A stretch of 48,686 bases of DNA from Pseudomonadota bacterium. Lineage in GTDB: Bacteria > Pseudomonadota > Alphaproteobacteria > Acetobacterales > Acetobacteraceae. Shown here piece after piece: positions 29,420-38,454 of the stretch (its first letter is position 1; each line of letters starts with the position of its first letter). The notes under the pieces are model-generated. The model did no database searches and was not told where the DNA came from. It saw nothing but the letters and a program-made list of their open reading frames with translations. The position numbers were made by a program, and so were the translations under genes. The stretch is from NCBI GenBank assembly GCA_021845595.1, contig JAJZVV010000018.1:1-48686 (forward strand), written 5' to 3'.

Positions 29420-29444
29420 TCGCCCGGCGGACGGACGGCGGCCG

Positions 29445-30320
29445 ATGACGGTCCTTCTGCAGCTGCTGTTCCAGGGCGTCGGCATCGGCGCGGTCTACGC
29501 GCTGGTGGCGCTCGGGTTCGTGCTGATCTACCGCGCCACCAACGTGGTGAATTTCGCCCAGGGCCAGTTCGCCGTGGTCGGCGCCTACAGCATGGTCGTC
29601 ACCACCGCGGATCTCGGCCTGCCCTACTGGCTCGGCATCCTCATCACCCTGGCGGTGATGGCGGTGTTCGGCGCGCTGTTCAATCTCGGCGTCTATTATC
29701 CGCTGCGCAACCGCTCGTTCCTGCCGGTGGTGATCTCGACCATCGGCGCCTCGATCTTCATCACCAACATCATCCTCGGCATCTACGGTCCCGAGCCCTC
29801 GATGCTGGCGCCGATGCTGGATGCGCCGGGCATCAGCCTCGGCGCGCTGTTCCTGGACGCGCAATATCTCACCATCATCGCCGTCACCCTGGCGCTGGTG
29901 GCGCTGCAATATCTGTTCTTCGAGCACACGCTGCTCGGCAAGCGCATGCAGGCGGTCTCGCAGGACAAGGAAATGGCGAGCCTGCTCGGCATCAAGGTGG
30001 GCTGGATGATCATGCTCACCTTCATCTACTCGGCCATGCTCGGCGGCATCGCCGGCATCCTGGTGGCGCCGATCCTGTTCGTCTCCGTCGGGCTCGGCGG
30101 CCAGATCGCCCTGAAAGCCTTCGCCGCCACCATCATCGGCGGCTTCGGCGACGTGCCCGGGGCGATCGTCGGCGGCATCGCCATCGGCGTCATCGAGACT
30201 TTCGGCGCCTACTACATCTCGGTGCCGTACAAGGACGCCTTCGCCTTCATCGTCCTGTTCGCCTTCCTGCTGCTGCGCCCGTCGGGCCTGTTCGGCGAGA
30301 AAGTGTCGCAGAAAGCATGA
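29445..30320 (+). CDS. livH: Branched-chain amino acid ABC transporter permease LivH-type
   Basis: A 291-residue inner-membrane permease with about eight segments: GIGAVYALVALGFVLIYRATNVVNFAQGQFAVVGAY at the N-terminus is the LivH hallmark, and MQAVSQDKEMASLLGIKVGWMI is the conserved EAA-like cytoplasmic loop. The last codons overlap the next gene (ATGA), so they are translationally coupled. It lies 25 bases after the binding-protein gene. Confidence 0.93.
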   Translation: MTVLLQLLFQGVGIGAVYALVALGFVLIYRATNVVNFAQGQFAVVGAYSMVVTTADLGLPYWLGILITLAVMAVFGALFNLGVYYPLRNRSFLPVVISTIGASIFITNIILGIYGPEPSMLAPMLDAPGISLGALFLDAQYLTIIAVTLALVALQYLFFEHTLLGKRMQAVSQDKEMASLLGIKVGWMIMLTFIYSAMLGGIAGILVAPILFVSVGLGGQIALKAFAATIIGGFGDVPGAIVGGIAIGVIETFGAYYISVPYKDAFAFIVLFAFLLLRPSGLFGEKVSQKA

Positions 30321-32041
30321 GCCCGCGCGCCCGCATCCTGGTCTATTTCGTCCTCGCCGCGCTCGTGGTCGGGCTCGCGTCCGCCGTTCCGCTCGGCGAG
30401 TACATGGTCAAGCTGCTGCTCCAGGCGGCGAGCTACGCCATCGCCGTGCTCGGGCTGACCGTGCTGCTCGGCTACACCGGCCAGATCTCGCTCGCCCAGG
30501 CGGCGTTCTTCGGGCTCGGCGCCTACGGCGTCGCGCTCGGCACCACCACGCTCGGGCTCGGCTTCGCGCCCGCGCTGGCGCTCGGCCTGGTGGTGGCGAC
30601 GCTGTTCGGCATCGCGCTCGGCATGTCCACGCTGAAGCTCGGCGGGCATTATCTCGCCATGGTGACGATCAGCTTCCAGCAGATTCTCACGCTGGTGCTG
30701 ACCAACTGGATCAGCGTCACCGGCGGGCCGGACGGCATCCGCAACATCGGCCGCCCGCATCTGCCGGGCATCGATTTCGAGAACAACCAGACCTATCTCG
30801 CCGCCTGCCTCGTCGTGCTGTTCGCCGTCGGCGGGCTGGTCGCGGTGCTGAAATCGCGCCGGCTCGGGCTGGCGATGCAGGCGGTGCGCGACAACGAGCT
30901 CGCCGCCGGGGTCGTCGGCATCAACACGTTCCGCGTCAAGATCATCGCCTTCGCCCTCAGCGCGCTGCTCGGCGGGCTCGGCGGCGGCCTGTTCGCCGGC
31001 GCCTTCCGCTATATCAGCCCCGACCAGTTCGCCTTCGACGATTCCGTCGTGCTGCTCACCATGGTGCTGCTCGGCGGCGTCGAGGCGGCGATCGGCGCGG
31101 CGATCGGCGCCGGGCTGCTGATCCTGCTGCCGGAATGGCTACGCTTCCTCAAGCAGTTCTACCTCGCCGTCTATGGCGCGGCGGTGATCCTGATCATGGT
31201 CTTCCTGCCCGCCGGCATCTGGGGCCTGTTCAGCCGCCACCGGGTCTGGGCGCCGGCCGCGCCGGTCGGCCCGCTCGAGCTCGACATCGAGGCCGCCGCC
31301 GGCACGCTGCTCTCGGTGCGCGGTCTGGCCAAGCATTTCGGCGGCGTCCGCGCCGTCGACGGCGTCGATCTGGACATCGCACAGGGCAGCGTGCACGCGC
31401 TCATCGGCCCCAACGGGTCGGGCAAGACGACGCTGCTGAACGTGCTCTCCGGCATCTACCGCCCGACGGCGGGCAGCATCACGCTGAACACGCGCCCCGT
31501 CGCCGGGCTGGCGCCGCACGTGCTCGCCGCCGCCGGCATCGGCCGCACCTTCCAGAACATCCGCCTGTTCCACTCGCTGAGCGCGCTCGACAACGTCGTC
31601 ATCGGCGCCGAGCGCCCCGGCAGCGGCATCAGCCAGCGCGCCGCCGCCACCGCCCGCGCGCTCGCGGCACTCGGGTTCGTCGGCATGGCCGAGCGCGCCG
31701 GTGAACTCGCCGCCAGCCTGCCCTACGGCCATCAGCGCCTGGTCGAGATCGCCCGCGCGCTCGCCGGCCACCCGGTGCTGCTGCTGCTCGACGAGCCGGC
31801 GGCCGGGCTCAACCTCACCGAGAAGCAGGAACTCGTCGAACTGCTCAAGCGCCTGCGCGGCCACGGCCTCACCATCCTGCTCATCGAGCACGACATGGAC
31901 CTCGTCGAGCAGGTCGCCGACCGCATCACCGTGCTCAATTTCGGCCGCCACATCGCCGATGGCTCGCCCGCCGAGGTGCTGCGCCATCCCGAGGTGATCG
32001 CCGCCTATCTCGGCGAGGTGCCCAGCCATGAAGCTGCTTGA
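30317..32041 (+). CDS. LivM-LivG fusion: permease plus ATP-binding protein
   Basis: A 574-residue fusion. Residues 1-310 are a LivM-type permease (LGYTGQISLAQAAFFGLGAYGVAL; MQAVRDNELAAGVVGINTFRVK). Residues 325-574 are a LivG ATPase with Walker A GPNGSGKTT near 364-372, the diagnostic GIGRTFQNIRLF, signature-region SLPYGHQRLVEIARAL and Walker B LLLLDEPAAGLNL. Such fusions occur in other proteobacteria and tie one ATPase to one permease. It overlaps livH by four bases and livF by 14 bases. Confidence 0.93.
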   Translation: MSPRARILVYFVLAALVVGLASAVPLGEYMVKLLLQAASYAIAVLGLTVLLGYTGQISLAQAAFFGLGAYGVALGTTTLGLGFAPALALGLVVATLFGIALGMSTLKLGGHYLAMVTISFQQILTLVLTNWISVTGGPDGIRNIGRPHLPGIDFENNQTYLAACLVVLFAVGGLVAVLKSRRLGLAMQAVRDNELAAGVVGINTFRVKIIAFALSALLGGLGGGLFAGAFRYISPDQFAFDDSVVLLTMVLLGGVEAAIGAAIGAGLLILLPEWLRFLKQFYLAVYGAAVILIMVFLPAGIWGLFSRHRVWAPAAPVGPLELDIEAAAGTLLSVRGLAKHFGGVRAVDGVDLDIAQGSVHALIGPNGSGKTTLLNVLSGIYRPTAGSITLNTRPVAGLAPHVLAAAGIGRTFQNIRLFHSLSALDNVVIGAERPGSGISQRAAATARALAALGFVGMAERAGELAASLPYGHQRLVEIARALAGHPVLLLLDEPAAGLNLTEKQELVELLKRLRGHGLTILLIEHDMDLVEQVADRITVLNFGRHIADGSPAEVLRHPEVIAAYLGEVPSHEAA

Positions 32042-32759
32042 ACTCGACGCCGTCGCCGCCGCCTACGGCGCGGTGCAGGCGCTGCAATCGCTGAGCCTCG
32101 CCGTCGCGAAGGGCGAGATCGTCGCCCTGCTCGGCGCCAACGGGGCCGGCAAATCGACGACGCTGCGCGCCATCTCCGGCCTGCTGCGCCCGACGCGGGG
32201 CGAGATCCGCTTCGAGGGCGCGCCGATCGCCGGGATGCACCCCGAGCGCGTCGTCCGCCTCGGCATCGCCCATGTGCCGGAGGGAAGGCGCGTCTTTCCC
32301 GGCCTCACGGTGCGCGAGAACATCCTGCTCGGCGCCTCCAACCGCCGCGTCGCCCGCGCCCAGCTCGGGCGCGAGGCCGACGAGATGTACGAGATTTTCC
32401 CCGACCTCTTGCGCCTGCAGGGCGCGCTGGGCTGGACGCTCTCCGGCGGCCAGCAGCAGATGCTGGCGCTGGCCCGCGGGCTGATGGCGCAGCCGAAGCT
32501 GCTGCTGCTCGACGAGCCCTCGCTCGGCCTCGCGCCGCTCATCGTCCAGCAGGTGTTCCGCGTCATCGCACGCATCCGCGAGCAGGGCACGACGGTGCTG
32601 CTGGTGGAGCAGAATGCCCGCATCGCGCTCTCGGTCGCCGATCGTGGCTATGTGCTGGAGACCGGCCGGCTGGTCACCGAAGGCAGCCCGGCGGCGCTGT
32701 GGGACAACGAGGAGGTCCGCGCCGCCTATCTCGGCGGCAAGGTCACCAAGGCCGCTTGA
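32028..32759 (+). CDS. livF: Branched-chain amino acid ABC transporter ATP-binding protein LivF-type
   Basis: A 243-residue ATPase: Walker A GANGAGKST, the LivF phrase IAHVPEGRRVFPGLTVRENI, signature TLSGGQQQMLALARGL and Walker B LLLLDEPSLGLAPLIV. The start overlaps the upstream livMG gene by 14 bases. With the preceding genes it completes a five-domain importer (binding protein, LivH, LivM, LivG, LivF). The EPSLGLAPLIV wording distinguishes it from UrtE at 8994. Confidence 0.94.
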   Translation: MKLLELDAVAAAYGAVQALQSLSLAVAKGEIVALLGANGAGKSTTLRAISGLLRPTRGEIRFEGAPIAGMHPERVVRLGIAHVPEGRRVFPGLTVRENILLGASNRRVARAQLGREADEMYEIFPDLLRLQGALGWTLSGGQQQMLALARGLMAQPKLLLLDEPSLGLAPLIVQQVFRVIARIREQGTTVLLVEQNARIALSVADRGYVLETGRLVTEGSPAALWDNEEVRAAYLGGKVTKAA

Positions 32760-32794
32760 CAGCAAGCCCCGCCGCGGCGGACCAGACCGGCCGC

Positions 32795-34057
32795 ATGACC
32801 CGTGTCCTCGAACGCGCCGGCCTCGCGGCGGTGCTGATCCTGCCCGCCTTCCTGCTCTATGGCCGTGCCCTGGCGGAGGGGATGATCGGCCTCGCCGATG
32901 CCTGCTTCCTCGCCCTGGTGCTCACCGGCCGCCGCCGGCTGGTGCTGCGGCCATGGCTCGTGCTCGGGCTGGCATGGTGGGGATGGGAAATCCTCTGCTC
33001 GCTGCCCTGGAGCGGCGCGGGGCCCGGCGCGCTGGCGCAGGCGCTGGCGCTCGGCCGCTTCATCATTTTCGTCGCCGCGCTCGAACAATCCGTGCTCGCC
33101 GGGCCGGCGGCGCGGCGGGCGCTGCAATGGGTGGTCTCGGCCTGCGCCCTGTTCATCGCCGGCGCCGCCTGGGAACAGGCGCTGACCGGGCGGAACTTCC
33201 TCGGCGCCCCGCGCTGGCCGGACGGCGCACTCACCGGCCCGTTCGTCAAGCCGCGCGCCGGCGCGCCGTTCGTGCGGCTGCTGTTCCCCGCCATGCTGCC
33301 CGCTTCGGCGTGGCTGCTGGACCGGCCCGGGCGGCTGGCGCGGGTGGGCGGCGTGGTGCTGGCGCTGCTCGGCGTGATCACCGTGGTGCTGATCGGCCAG
33401 CGCATGCCGGCGCTGCTCGCCGGGCTCGGTCTTCTCGTCGGCGCCGCGCTGCTGCCGCGGCTGCGCCGCGTCGCGCTCGGCGCCCTCGTCGCCGCCGCGC
33501 TGGTGCTGGCGGCAACCCCGGTGGTCTCGCCGCCGACCTTCGCCAAGCTGGTCGGCCGCTTCACCGAGCAGATGAGCCATTTCGCCGCCAGCTCCTACGG
33601 CCAGCTCTACACGCGCGCGGCGGTGATGACGCTGGCCCACCCGCTGCACGGGCTCGGCTTCGACGGGTTCCGCCATTTCTGCGCCGACCCGGTCTATCTC
33701 CACGGGCTGCCGGCGCTCGGCATCGCCGACGCCACTGCCGGCGGGGCGGAGATCTGCAACCTCCATCCGCACAACTATTATCTGCAGGCGGCGACCGACG
33801 GCGGCCTGCCCGGGCTGGCGCTGTTCGCCGCGCTGGCCGTGGCCTGGCTGGCGCCCCTGGCCCGCCATCTGGCTCCGCATCGGGAGGGCGCAGCGCGGCG
33901 CGTCGGGCTGCTGCTGGCCGCGCTCGTGCATCTCTGGCCCATTGCCTCCACCGGCGGTCTCGTCAATCTGCCCCTGGAAGGCTGGTTCTTCCTGCTGCTC
34001 GGCTGGGGCCTCGCCGAGGCCGCCGCCGGCGCGACCCCGCGCGCCCAACCCGCCTGA
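32795..34057 (+). CDS. O-antigen ligase/polymerase-like membrane protein (Wzy_C type)
   Basis: A 420-residue integral membrane protein with ten or more hydrophobic segments. Between residues 270 and 340 it has a large periplasmic loop with YTRAAVMTLAHPLHGLGFDGFRHFCADP and NLHPHNYYLQAATDGGLPGLALFAAL; the H-x-H-N plus G-x2-G-L pattern is typical of Wzy_C/WaaL proteins that join O-antigen to lipid A core or polymerise glycans. Start at the ATG at 32795, 35 bases after livF. No other glycan genes are adjacent, so the acceptor and donor are unknown. It is followed closely by a NUDIX gene. Confidence 0.8.
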   Translation: MTRVLERAGLAAVLILPAFLLYGRALAEGMIGLADACFLALVLTGRRRLVLRPWLVLGLAWWGWEILCSLPWSGAGPGALAQALALGRFIIFVAALEQSVLAGPAARRALQWVVSACALFIAGAAWEQALTGRNFLGAPRWPDGALTGPFVKPRAGAPFVRLLFPAMLPASAWLLDRPGRLARVGGVVLALLGVITVVLIGQRMPALLAGLGLLVGAALLPRLRRVALGALVAAALVLAATPVVSPPTFAKLVGRFTEQMSHFAASSYGQLYTRAAVMTLAHPLHGLGFDGFRHFCADPVYLHGLPALGIADATAGGAEICNLHPHNYYLQAATDGGLPGLALFAALAVAWLAPLARHLAPHREGAARRVGLLLAALVHLWPIASTGGLVNLPLEGWFFLLLGWGLAEAAAGATPRAQPA

Positions 34058-34070
34058 AAGGAGCCGCCCC

Positions 34071-34700
34071 GTGTCCGAGAGCAAGCCGCCCGAGACCGCG
34101 CCGCGCCGTGCCGTGGTGCCGCGCCACGCCGCCAGCCTGCTGGTGGTGCGCCGCGCCGGCCGGGAGGCCTCGGTGCTGATGGGGCTGCGCGGCGCCAAGC
34201 ACCGGTTCCTGCCCAACCGGCTGGTGTTTCCCGGCGGCGGCGTAGACCGCGCGGACTATCGCGTCCGCCCCGCCAGCGCGCTGGCCCCCGAGGTGCTGCG
34301 CCGGCTGGAGCGCGCGGCGAAACCGGGCCTCGCCCGCGCGCTCGCCGTCGCCGCGGCGCGCGAGCTGCACGAGGAGACCGGCCTTTCGCTCGGCCATCCG
34401 CCGCATCTGCACGCGCTCGACTATCTCTGCCGCGCGGTGACGCCGCCGGCGCTGCCGATCCGGTTCAACGCACGGTTCTTCGTCGTCGATGCGGCGCATG
34501 TCAGCGGCGAGCTGGCCGGCTCGGGCGAGCTGGAGCAGCTGCGGTTCTTCTCCCTCGAAGAGGCGCTGGCGCTGGACGTGGTGCTGGCGACCCGGTTCGT
34601 GCTGGAGCGGCTGGTGGAATGGCTGCGCCTGTCCGAAGCCGAACGCCGCGCCCGCCCCCACACCGCGCTGCTGCGCAACCGCGCCGGCGAGGTCGAGTAG
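34071..34700 (+). CDS. NUDIX hydrolase
   Basis: A 209-residue hydrolase of nucleoside diphosphates linked to another moiety. The Nudix box is spread over GGGVDRAD and AVAAARELHEETGLSLG (R-E-x2-E-E-x-G), with an insert of about 40 residues between the first Gly and the REL helix, as in the larger CoA-type or NUDT-like members. A GTG at 34071 is chosen because AAAGGAG lies seven bases upstream. It follows the ligase-like gene after 13 bases and ends one base before the convergent DedA-like gene. Substrate not predictable. Confidence 0.85.
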   Translation: MSESKPPETAPRRAVVPRHAASLLVVRRAGREASVLMGLRGAKHRFLPNRLVFPGGGVDRADYRVRPASALAPEVLRRLERAAKPGLARALAVAAARELHEETGLSLGHPPHLHALDYLCRAVTPPALPIRFNARFFVVDAAHVSGELAGSGELEQLRFFSLEEALALDVVLATRFVLERLVEWLRLSEAERRARPHTALLRNRAGEVE

Positions 34701-35354
34701 CTAGCTAGCCGCGCCCGTCCGCCGCAGCCGGCGCACCAGCCCCGGCACCAGCGCCACGGCGGCGATGGCGCCGAGCGCGATCAGGCCGCTCTTCAGCGCC
34801 GAGCCGTGGCCCGCCGCCGCCTCCCGCCCGGCATAGCCGAGCTGGGTGTAGGCGATGGTCGCCGGCGCCATGCAGACCAGCGAGGCCAGCACGTACTGGT
34901 CGAGCCGGATCGAGGTCAGCCCGAGCGCGTAGTTCAGCAGGTTGAACGGAAACAGCGGCACCAGCCGCGTCAGCGCGACGAATCGCCAGCCCTCGGCGGC
35001 GATGCCCGCGCGCAGCCGCCCGAGCCGCGCCCCGCTGGCCCGCTCCACCCACTCCGCGGCGATGGTGCGCGCGAGCAGGAACGCCGCGGTGGCGCCGAGG
35101 GTGGCGCCGAGCAGGTTCCACACCGAGCCCCACACCGGCCCGAACAGCGCGCCGCCGGCCAGCGCATAGAGCAGCCCGGGCACGAACAGCACCGCGCCCA
35201 GCGTGTAGAGCGCGAGATAGGCGACCGGCGCCCACGGCCCGAGCCCGGTGATCCAGCCCTCCACGGCCGCCACATCCACCCGCCCGCGCAGCGCCACGGC
35301 GGCGGCGATGGCGCCGAGCAGCAGGCCGAGCAGGGCCAGCCGTGCCGGCTTCAT
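34701..35354 (-). CDS. TVP38/TMEM64 (DedA-like) membrane protein
   Basis: A 217-residue protein with about five membrane segments. The SNARE-associated/VTT domain is visible in LALYTLGAVLFVPGLLYALAGGALFGPVWGSVWNLLGATLGATAAFLLAR and RLVPLFPFNLLNYALGLTSIRLDQYVLAS; the FPFNLLNYALGL phrase is typical. Members act in envelope lipid homeostasis as flippase-like proteins. The start overlaps the stop of the upstream hydroxylase gene (ATGA), so both are co-translated. Its last codon abuts the NUDIX gene stop. Confidence 0.9.
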   Translation of the reverse strand: MKPARLALLGLLLGAIAAAVALRGRVDVAAVEGWITGLGPWAPVAYLALYTLGAVLFVPGLLYALAGGALFGPVWGSVWNLLGATLGATAAFLLARTIAAEWVERASGARLGRLRAGIAAEGWRFVALTRLVPLFPFNLLNYALGLTSIRLDQYVLASLVCMAPATIAYTQLGYAGREAAAGHGSALKSGLIALGAIAAVALVPGLVRRLRRTGAAS

Positions 35355-36181
35355 CCGCGATGCCCGAGCAGCGGATAGGCCTCGGCCCCGGCGCGCAGCG
35401 GCTGGGTCAGCAGCCGGTCCAGCCGCAGTTCCTCCGGCGCGCGGAAGGCGTCGAGCCCGATCGTCATCCCCTCCTGCCCGGCGCGCGGTGCGGCGCGGTA
35501 GGTGCCGAACAGCCGGTCCCACCAGGGCAGGTTGAAGCCGTAATTGCTGTTCGTCTCCTCGATGCGCGTGGAATGGTGCACGCGGTGCATGTCCGGCGTC
35601 ACCAGCACCAGCCGCAGCGCGGCATCGAGCCGGAGCGGCAGGCGCGCATTGGCGTGGTTGAACATCGCCGCCGCGTTCAGCACCACCTCGAAGGCCAGCA
35701 CCGCGGCCGCCGGCGCGCCGAGGGCGGCGACGAGGCCGATTTTCAGCGCCATGGACAGCAGAATCTCCACCGGGTGGAAGCGCAGCGCGGTGGTGACGTC
35801 GAAATCGAGGTCGGTGTGGTGCATGCGGTGCAGCCGCCACAGCAGCGGCACGGCGTGGAACAGCACGTGCTGCGCGTAGATCGCCAGATCCAGCACCAGC
35901 AGCGCGATGACGAACGCGGGCGCGGGCGGCAGATGCAGCCAGTGCAGCACGCCGAAGCCGCGCGCGGCGGCGAGCATCGCCACGCCCACCGCGGCGGTGG
36001 GAAAGGCGAGCCGCAGCACCAGCGTGTCGATCACGACGATGCCGAGATTTGCCGGCCAGCGCTGCAACCGCGCCAACCCGCGCCGCCGCCGCGGCACCAG
36101 CGCCTCGGCCAGCGCCATCACCGCGAAGACGCCGAGAAACGCGCCGAGCCGCAGCGCCTTTTCGTGCGCGAGCAGCGCCAT
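35351..36181 (-). CDS. Fatty acid hydroxylase / sterol desaturase family protein
   Basis: A 276-residue membrane di-iron enzyme candidate. Three His motifs appear in order: HVLFH near residue 110, HRMHH near 125 and, about 80 residues later, HRVHH in LVTPDMHRVHHSTRIEETNSNYG. These are the eight-His pattern of the hydroxylase superfamily. About five hydrophobic segments surround them. It lies directly after the acyl-CoA ligase gene on the same strand (one base apart) and overlaps the DedA-like gene, suggesting a lipid-modifying unit. Substrate unknown. Confidence 0.88.
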   Translation of the reverse strand: MALLAHEKALRLGAFLGVFAVMALAEALVPRRRRGLARLQRWPANLGIVVIDTLVLRLAFPTAAVGVAMLAAARGFGVLHWLHLPPAPAFVIALLVLDLAIYAQHVLFHAVPLLWRLHRMHHTDLDFDVTTALRFHPVEILLSMALKIGLVAALGAPAAAVLAFEVVLNAAAMFNHANARLPLRLDAALRLVLVTPDMHRVHHSTRIEETNSNYGFNLPWWDRLFGTYRAAPRAGQEGMTIGLDAFRAPEELRLDRLLTQPLRAGAEAYPLLGHRG

Positions 36182-36182
36182 C

Positions 36183-37871
36183 TCACCCCGCCCGCAGTTC
36201 GCGGCGCAGGATTTTCCCCGTCACCGTCTTCGGCAGATCGTCGATGATCTCGACGATGCGGGGATATTTGTAGGCCGCCATGCGCGCCTTGCAGAATTCG
36301 ATGATCTCGTCGGCGGTCGCGCGCTGGCCCGGCTTGAGGCTGATCACCGCCTTCACCGTTTCGCCGCGATACGGGTCGATCGCCGGCACCACCGCCGCCT
36401 CGCGCACCGCCGGGTGGGTGTAGAGCACGTCCTCCACGTCGCGCGGCCAGACCTTGTAGCCGGAGGCGACGATCATGTCCTTCTTGCGATCGACGACGTA
36501 GAACCAGCCCTCCTTGTCCATGAAGCCGATGTCGCCGGTGAACATCCGCCCGTCGCGGATCGCCTCCGCGCTCTCCGCCGGCTTGTTCCAGTAGCCCGGC
36601 ACCACCATCGGCCCGGCGACGACGATTTCCCCCACCTCGCCCTGCGGCACCGGCCTGCCCTCGTCGTCGCAGATCCACGACAGGGTGTTGAAGTAGGGCA
36701 CGCCGATGGCGAGCGCGCCGCTCGCCGCGTCGGTGGGGGATTCGCGCCCGAGCGGGGTGATGTGGGTCGGCGCGTTCACCTCCGTCAGCCCGTAGCCGCT
36801 GCGGATGACATGGCCCATGCGCCGTTTGAACTCCGCCACCACCGAGGGCGGGATCGGCGCGCCGCCGGAATAGACGCGCTTGAGGCTGGCGAATTTTTCC
36901 GGCCGCGCCGAGGGGTGGTTCATCATCGCGATGTAGGCGGTGATGGCGCCGATGGCGAACCCGGCCTGGTGCTCCTCGATGGCATCGAGCATCACGCCCG
37001 GCTCGAACCGGTAGGCGAGGATCAGCGGCGAGGCGGTGGCGAAGGCGGCGACGAACTGGCAGATCAGCCCGGTGATGTGGAACAGCGGCGCGATGCCGAG
37101 GATGGGCATGCCGTCCTCGATATCCACCCACCGGCTCAGCGCCTGGCCGTTGAAGCTCATGTTGCCGTGCGTGCACATCGCGCCCTTCGGCACGCCGGTG
37201 GTGCCGGAGGTGTAGACGAGGAAGGCGATGTCGCGCGGGCCATGGCGCGCCGGCGCCGGCGCATGGCCGCGCCCGGCGGCGAGCGCGGTGGCGAGGTCGA
37301 TGGTTTCGGGGAACCGGCGCGTGCGCACGCCGTGGAACAGGCGCGGGTCGTTCCGCGTCTGAAAATCCGCTGCCGTGGTGGTGTAGATCAGCGCCGGCAT
37401 CGGCGCCTCGCCGGTGGCGCGCACGGTGGCGACCACATCCTCATAGGCCGAGCCGTGGCAGATCAGCGCCTTCGGCGTCGCGTCGGTGAAGAGCTGGGTG
37501 ATCTCGCGCGAGCGGTTCATCGGGTTGATGGCGAGAGCGATGCCCCCGGCCTTCCACGCCGCCAGCGCGCCGATGATGAATTGCGGCACGTTCTGAAGAT
37601 AGAGCCCGATCCGGTCGCCGGCGCCGAAGCCGCGCATGACGAGGTCGGCGGCGAGGGCGTCGGAGAGCAGGTCGAGCTCGGAATAGGTGATGACGGCGTC
37701 GAAATACAGCACCGCCGGCCGCTCCGGCGCGCGGGCGACGGCGGCGCGGAACAGGGAGAGCCCGTCGTCATACACCGGCGTGATCTCCGCCGGCATGCCG
37801 GCATCGAACAGCGCCAGCCACGGTTTCGCGGCGTAGGGGTCCGCTTCGGTCATCGGGTTCGCTTCGGCCAT
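36183..37871 (-). CDS. Long-chain acyl-CoA synthetase (AMP-dependent ligase)
   Basis: A 562-residue adenylate-forming enzyme activating a carboxylic acid to its CoA thioester. Core motifs in order: P-loop YTSGTTGVPKGA near 200, YSGGAPIPPSV near 325, GYGLTEVNAP near 350, TGDIGFMDKEGWFYVVDRKKDM near 445, and the C-terminal catalytic Lys region KTVTGKILRREL. GGAGGA lies six bases before the ATG at 37871. It heads the minus-strand run with the hydroxylase and DedA-like genes. It resembles FadD-type ligases for fatty or aryl acids; the chain length cannot be read off. Confidence 0.92.
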   Translation of the reverse strand: MAEANPMTEADPYAAKPWLALFDAGMPAEITPVYDDGLSLFRAAVARAPERPAVLYFDAVITYSELDLLSDALAADLVMRGFGAGDRIGLYLQNVPQFIIGALAAWKAGGIALAINPMNRSREITQLFTDATPKALICHGSAYEDVVATVRATGEAPMPALIYTTTAADFQTRNDPRLFHGVRTRRFPETIDLATALAAGRGHAPAPARHGPRDIAFLVYTSGTTGVPKGAMCTHGNMSFNGQALSRWVDIEDGMPILGIAPLFHITGLICQFVAAFATASPLILAYRFEPGVMLDAIEEHQAGFAIGAITAYIAMMNHPSARPEKFASLKRVYSGGAPIPPSVVAEFKRRMGHVIRSGYGLTEVNAPTHITPLGRESPTDAASGALAIGVPYFNTLSWICDDEGRPVPQGEVGEIVVAGPMVVPGYWNKPAESAEAIRDGRMFTGDIGFMDKEGWFYVVDRKKDMIVASGYKVWPRDVEDVLYTHPAVREAAVVPAIDPYRGETVKAVISLKPGQRATADEIIEFCKARMAAYKYPRIVEIIDDLPKTVTGKILRRELRAG

Positions 37872-38039
37872 GACGGTTCCTCCGGCGCTCATAGTGGCGA
37901 GAGACATGTGCCTGGCGGCGGGCGGTTTGCAAGGGGAGATGGCGGGGCCGAGGCCGTTTCCGGCGCCAGGCTACCGGCCGGCGCCGCGCTGTGATTAAGT
38001 CCTCGCCTGCGGCCCGCCGGGCGGGCGAGGAGGCGAGGG

Positions 38040-38435
38040 ATGAAACGGGGCTACAAGCAGTTGCTGGCCGAGGCCGAGGCGGAGATTCAATCGCTGTCGG
38101 TGGAGCAGGCGCTTTCTCTGCACGGCGCGGCGGACGTTCTTTTCGTCGATCTGCGCGACCCGCGCGAGATCCAGCGCGAGGGCCGCATCCCGGGCGCCTT
38201 CGCCTGTCCGCGCGGCATGCTCGAATTCTGGGTGGACCCGGAAAGCCCCTACGCCAAGCCGGTGTTCACCGAGCCGAAGCGCTTCCTGTTCTACTGCGCC
38301 GGCGGCTGGCGCTCGGCGCTGGCGGCGAAGACGGTGCAGGACATGGGACTGGACAACGTCGCCCACATCACCGGCGGCTTCTCGGCGTGGAAGCAGTCGG
38401 GCGGGCCGGTGGAGACGGTGGAGACGGGACGGTGA
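38040..38435 (+). CDS. Rhodanese-like sulfurtransferase domain protein
   Basis: A 131-residue single-domain protein. The rhodanese signatures are VLFVDLRDPREIQREGRIPGA near residue 33 and the active-site loop CAGGWRSALAA, with the catalytic Cys followed by AGGWRS, near residue 86; GFSAWKQSGGPV ends the fold. GAGG lies just before the ATG. It may transfer sulfane sulfur, but no partner is nearby. It marks the last core-like gene before the AT-rich island, whose first gene begins 19 bases later. Confidence 0.9.
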   Translation: MKRGYKQLLAEAEAEIQSLSVEQALSLHGAADVLFVDLRDPREIQREGRIPGAFACPRGMLEFWVDPESPYAKPVFTEPKRFLFYCAGGWRSALAAKTVQDMGLDNVAHITGGFSAWKQSGGPVETVETGR

Positions 38436-38454
38436 GGGCGGGGTAGGGGCGGCC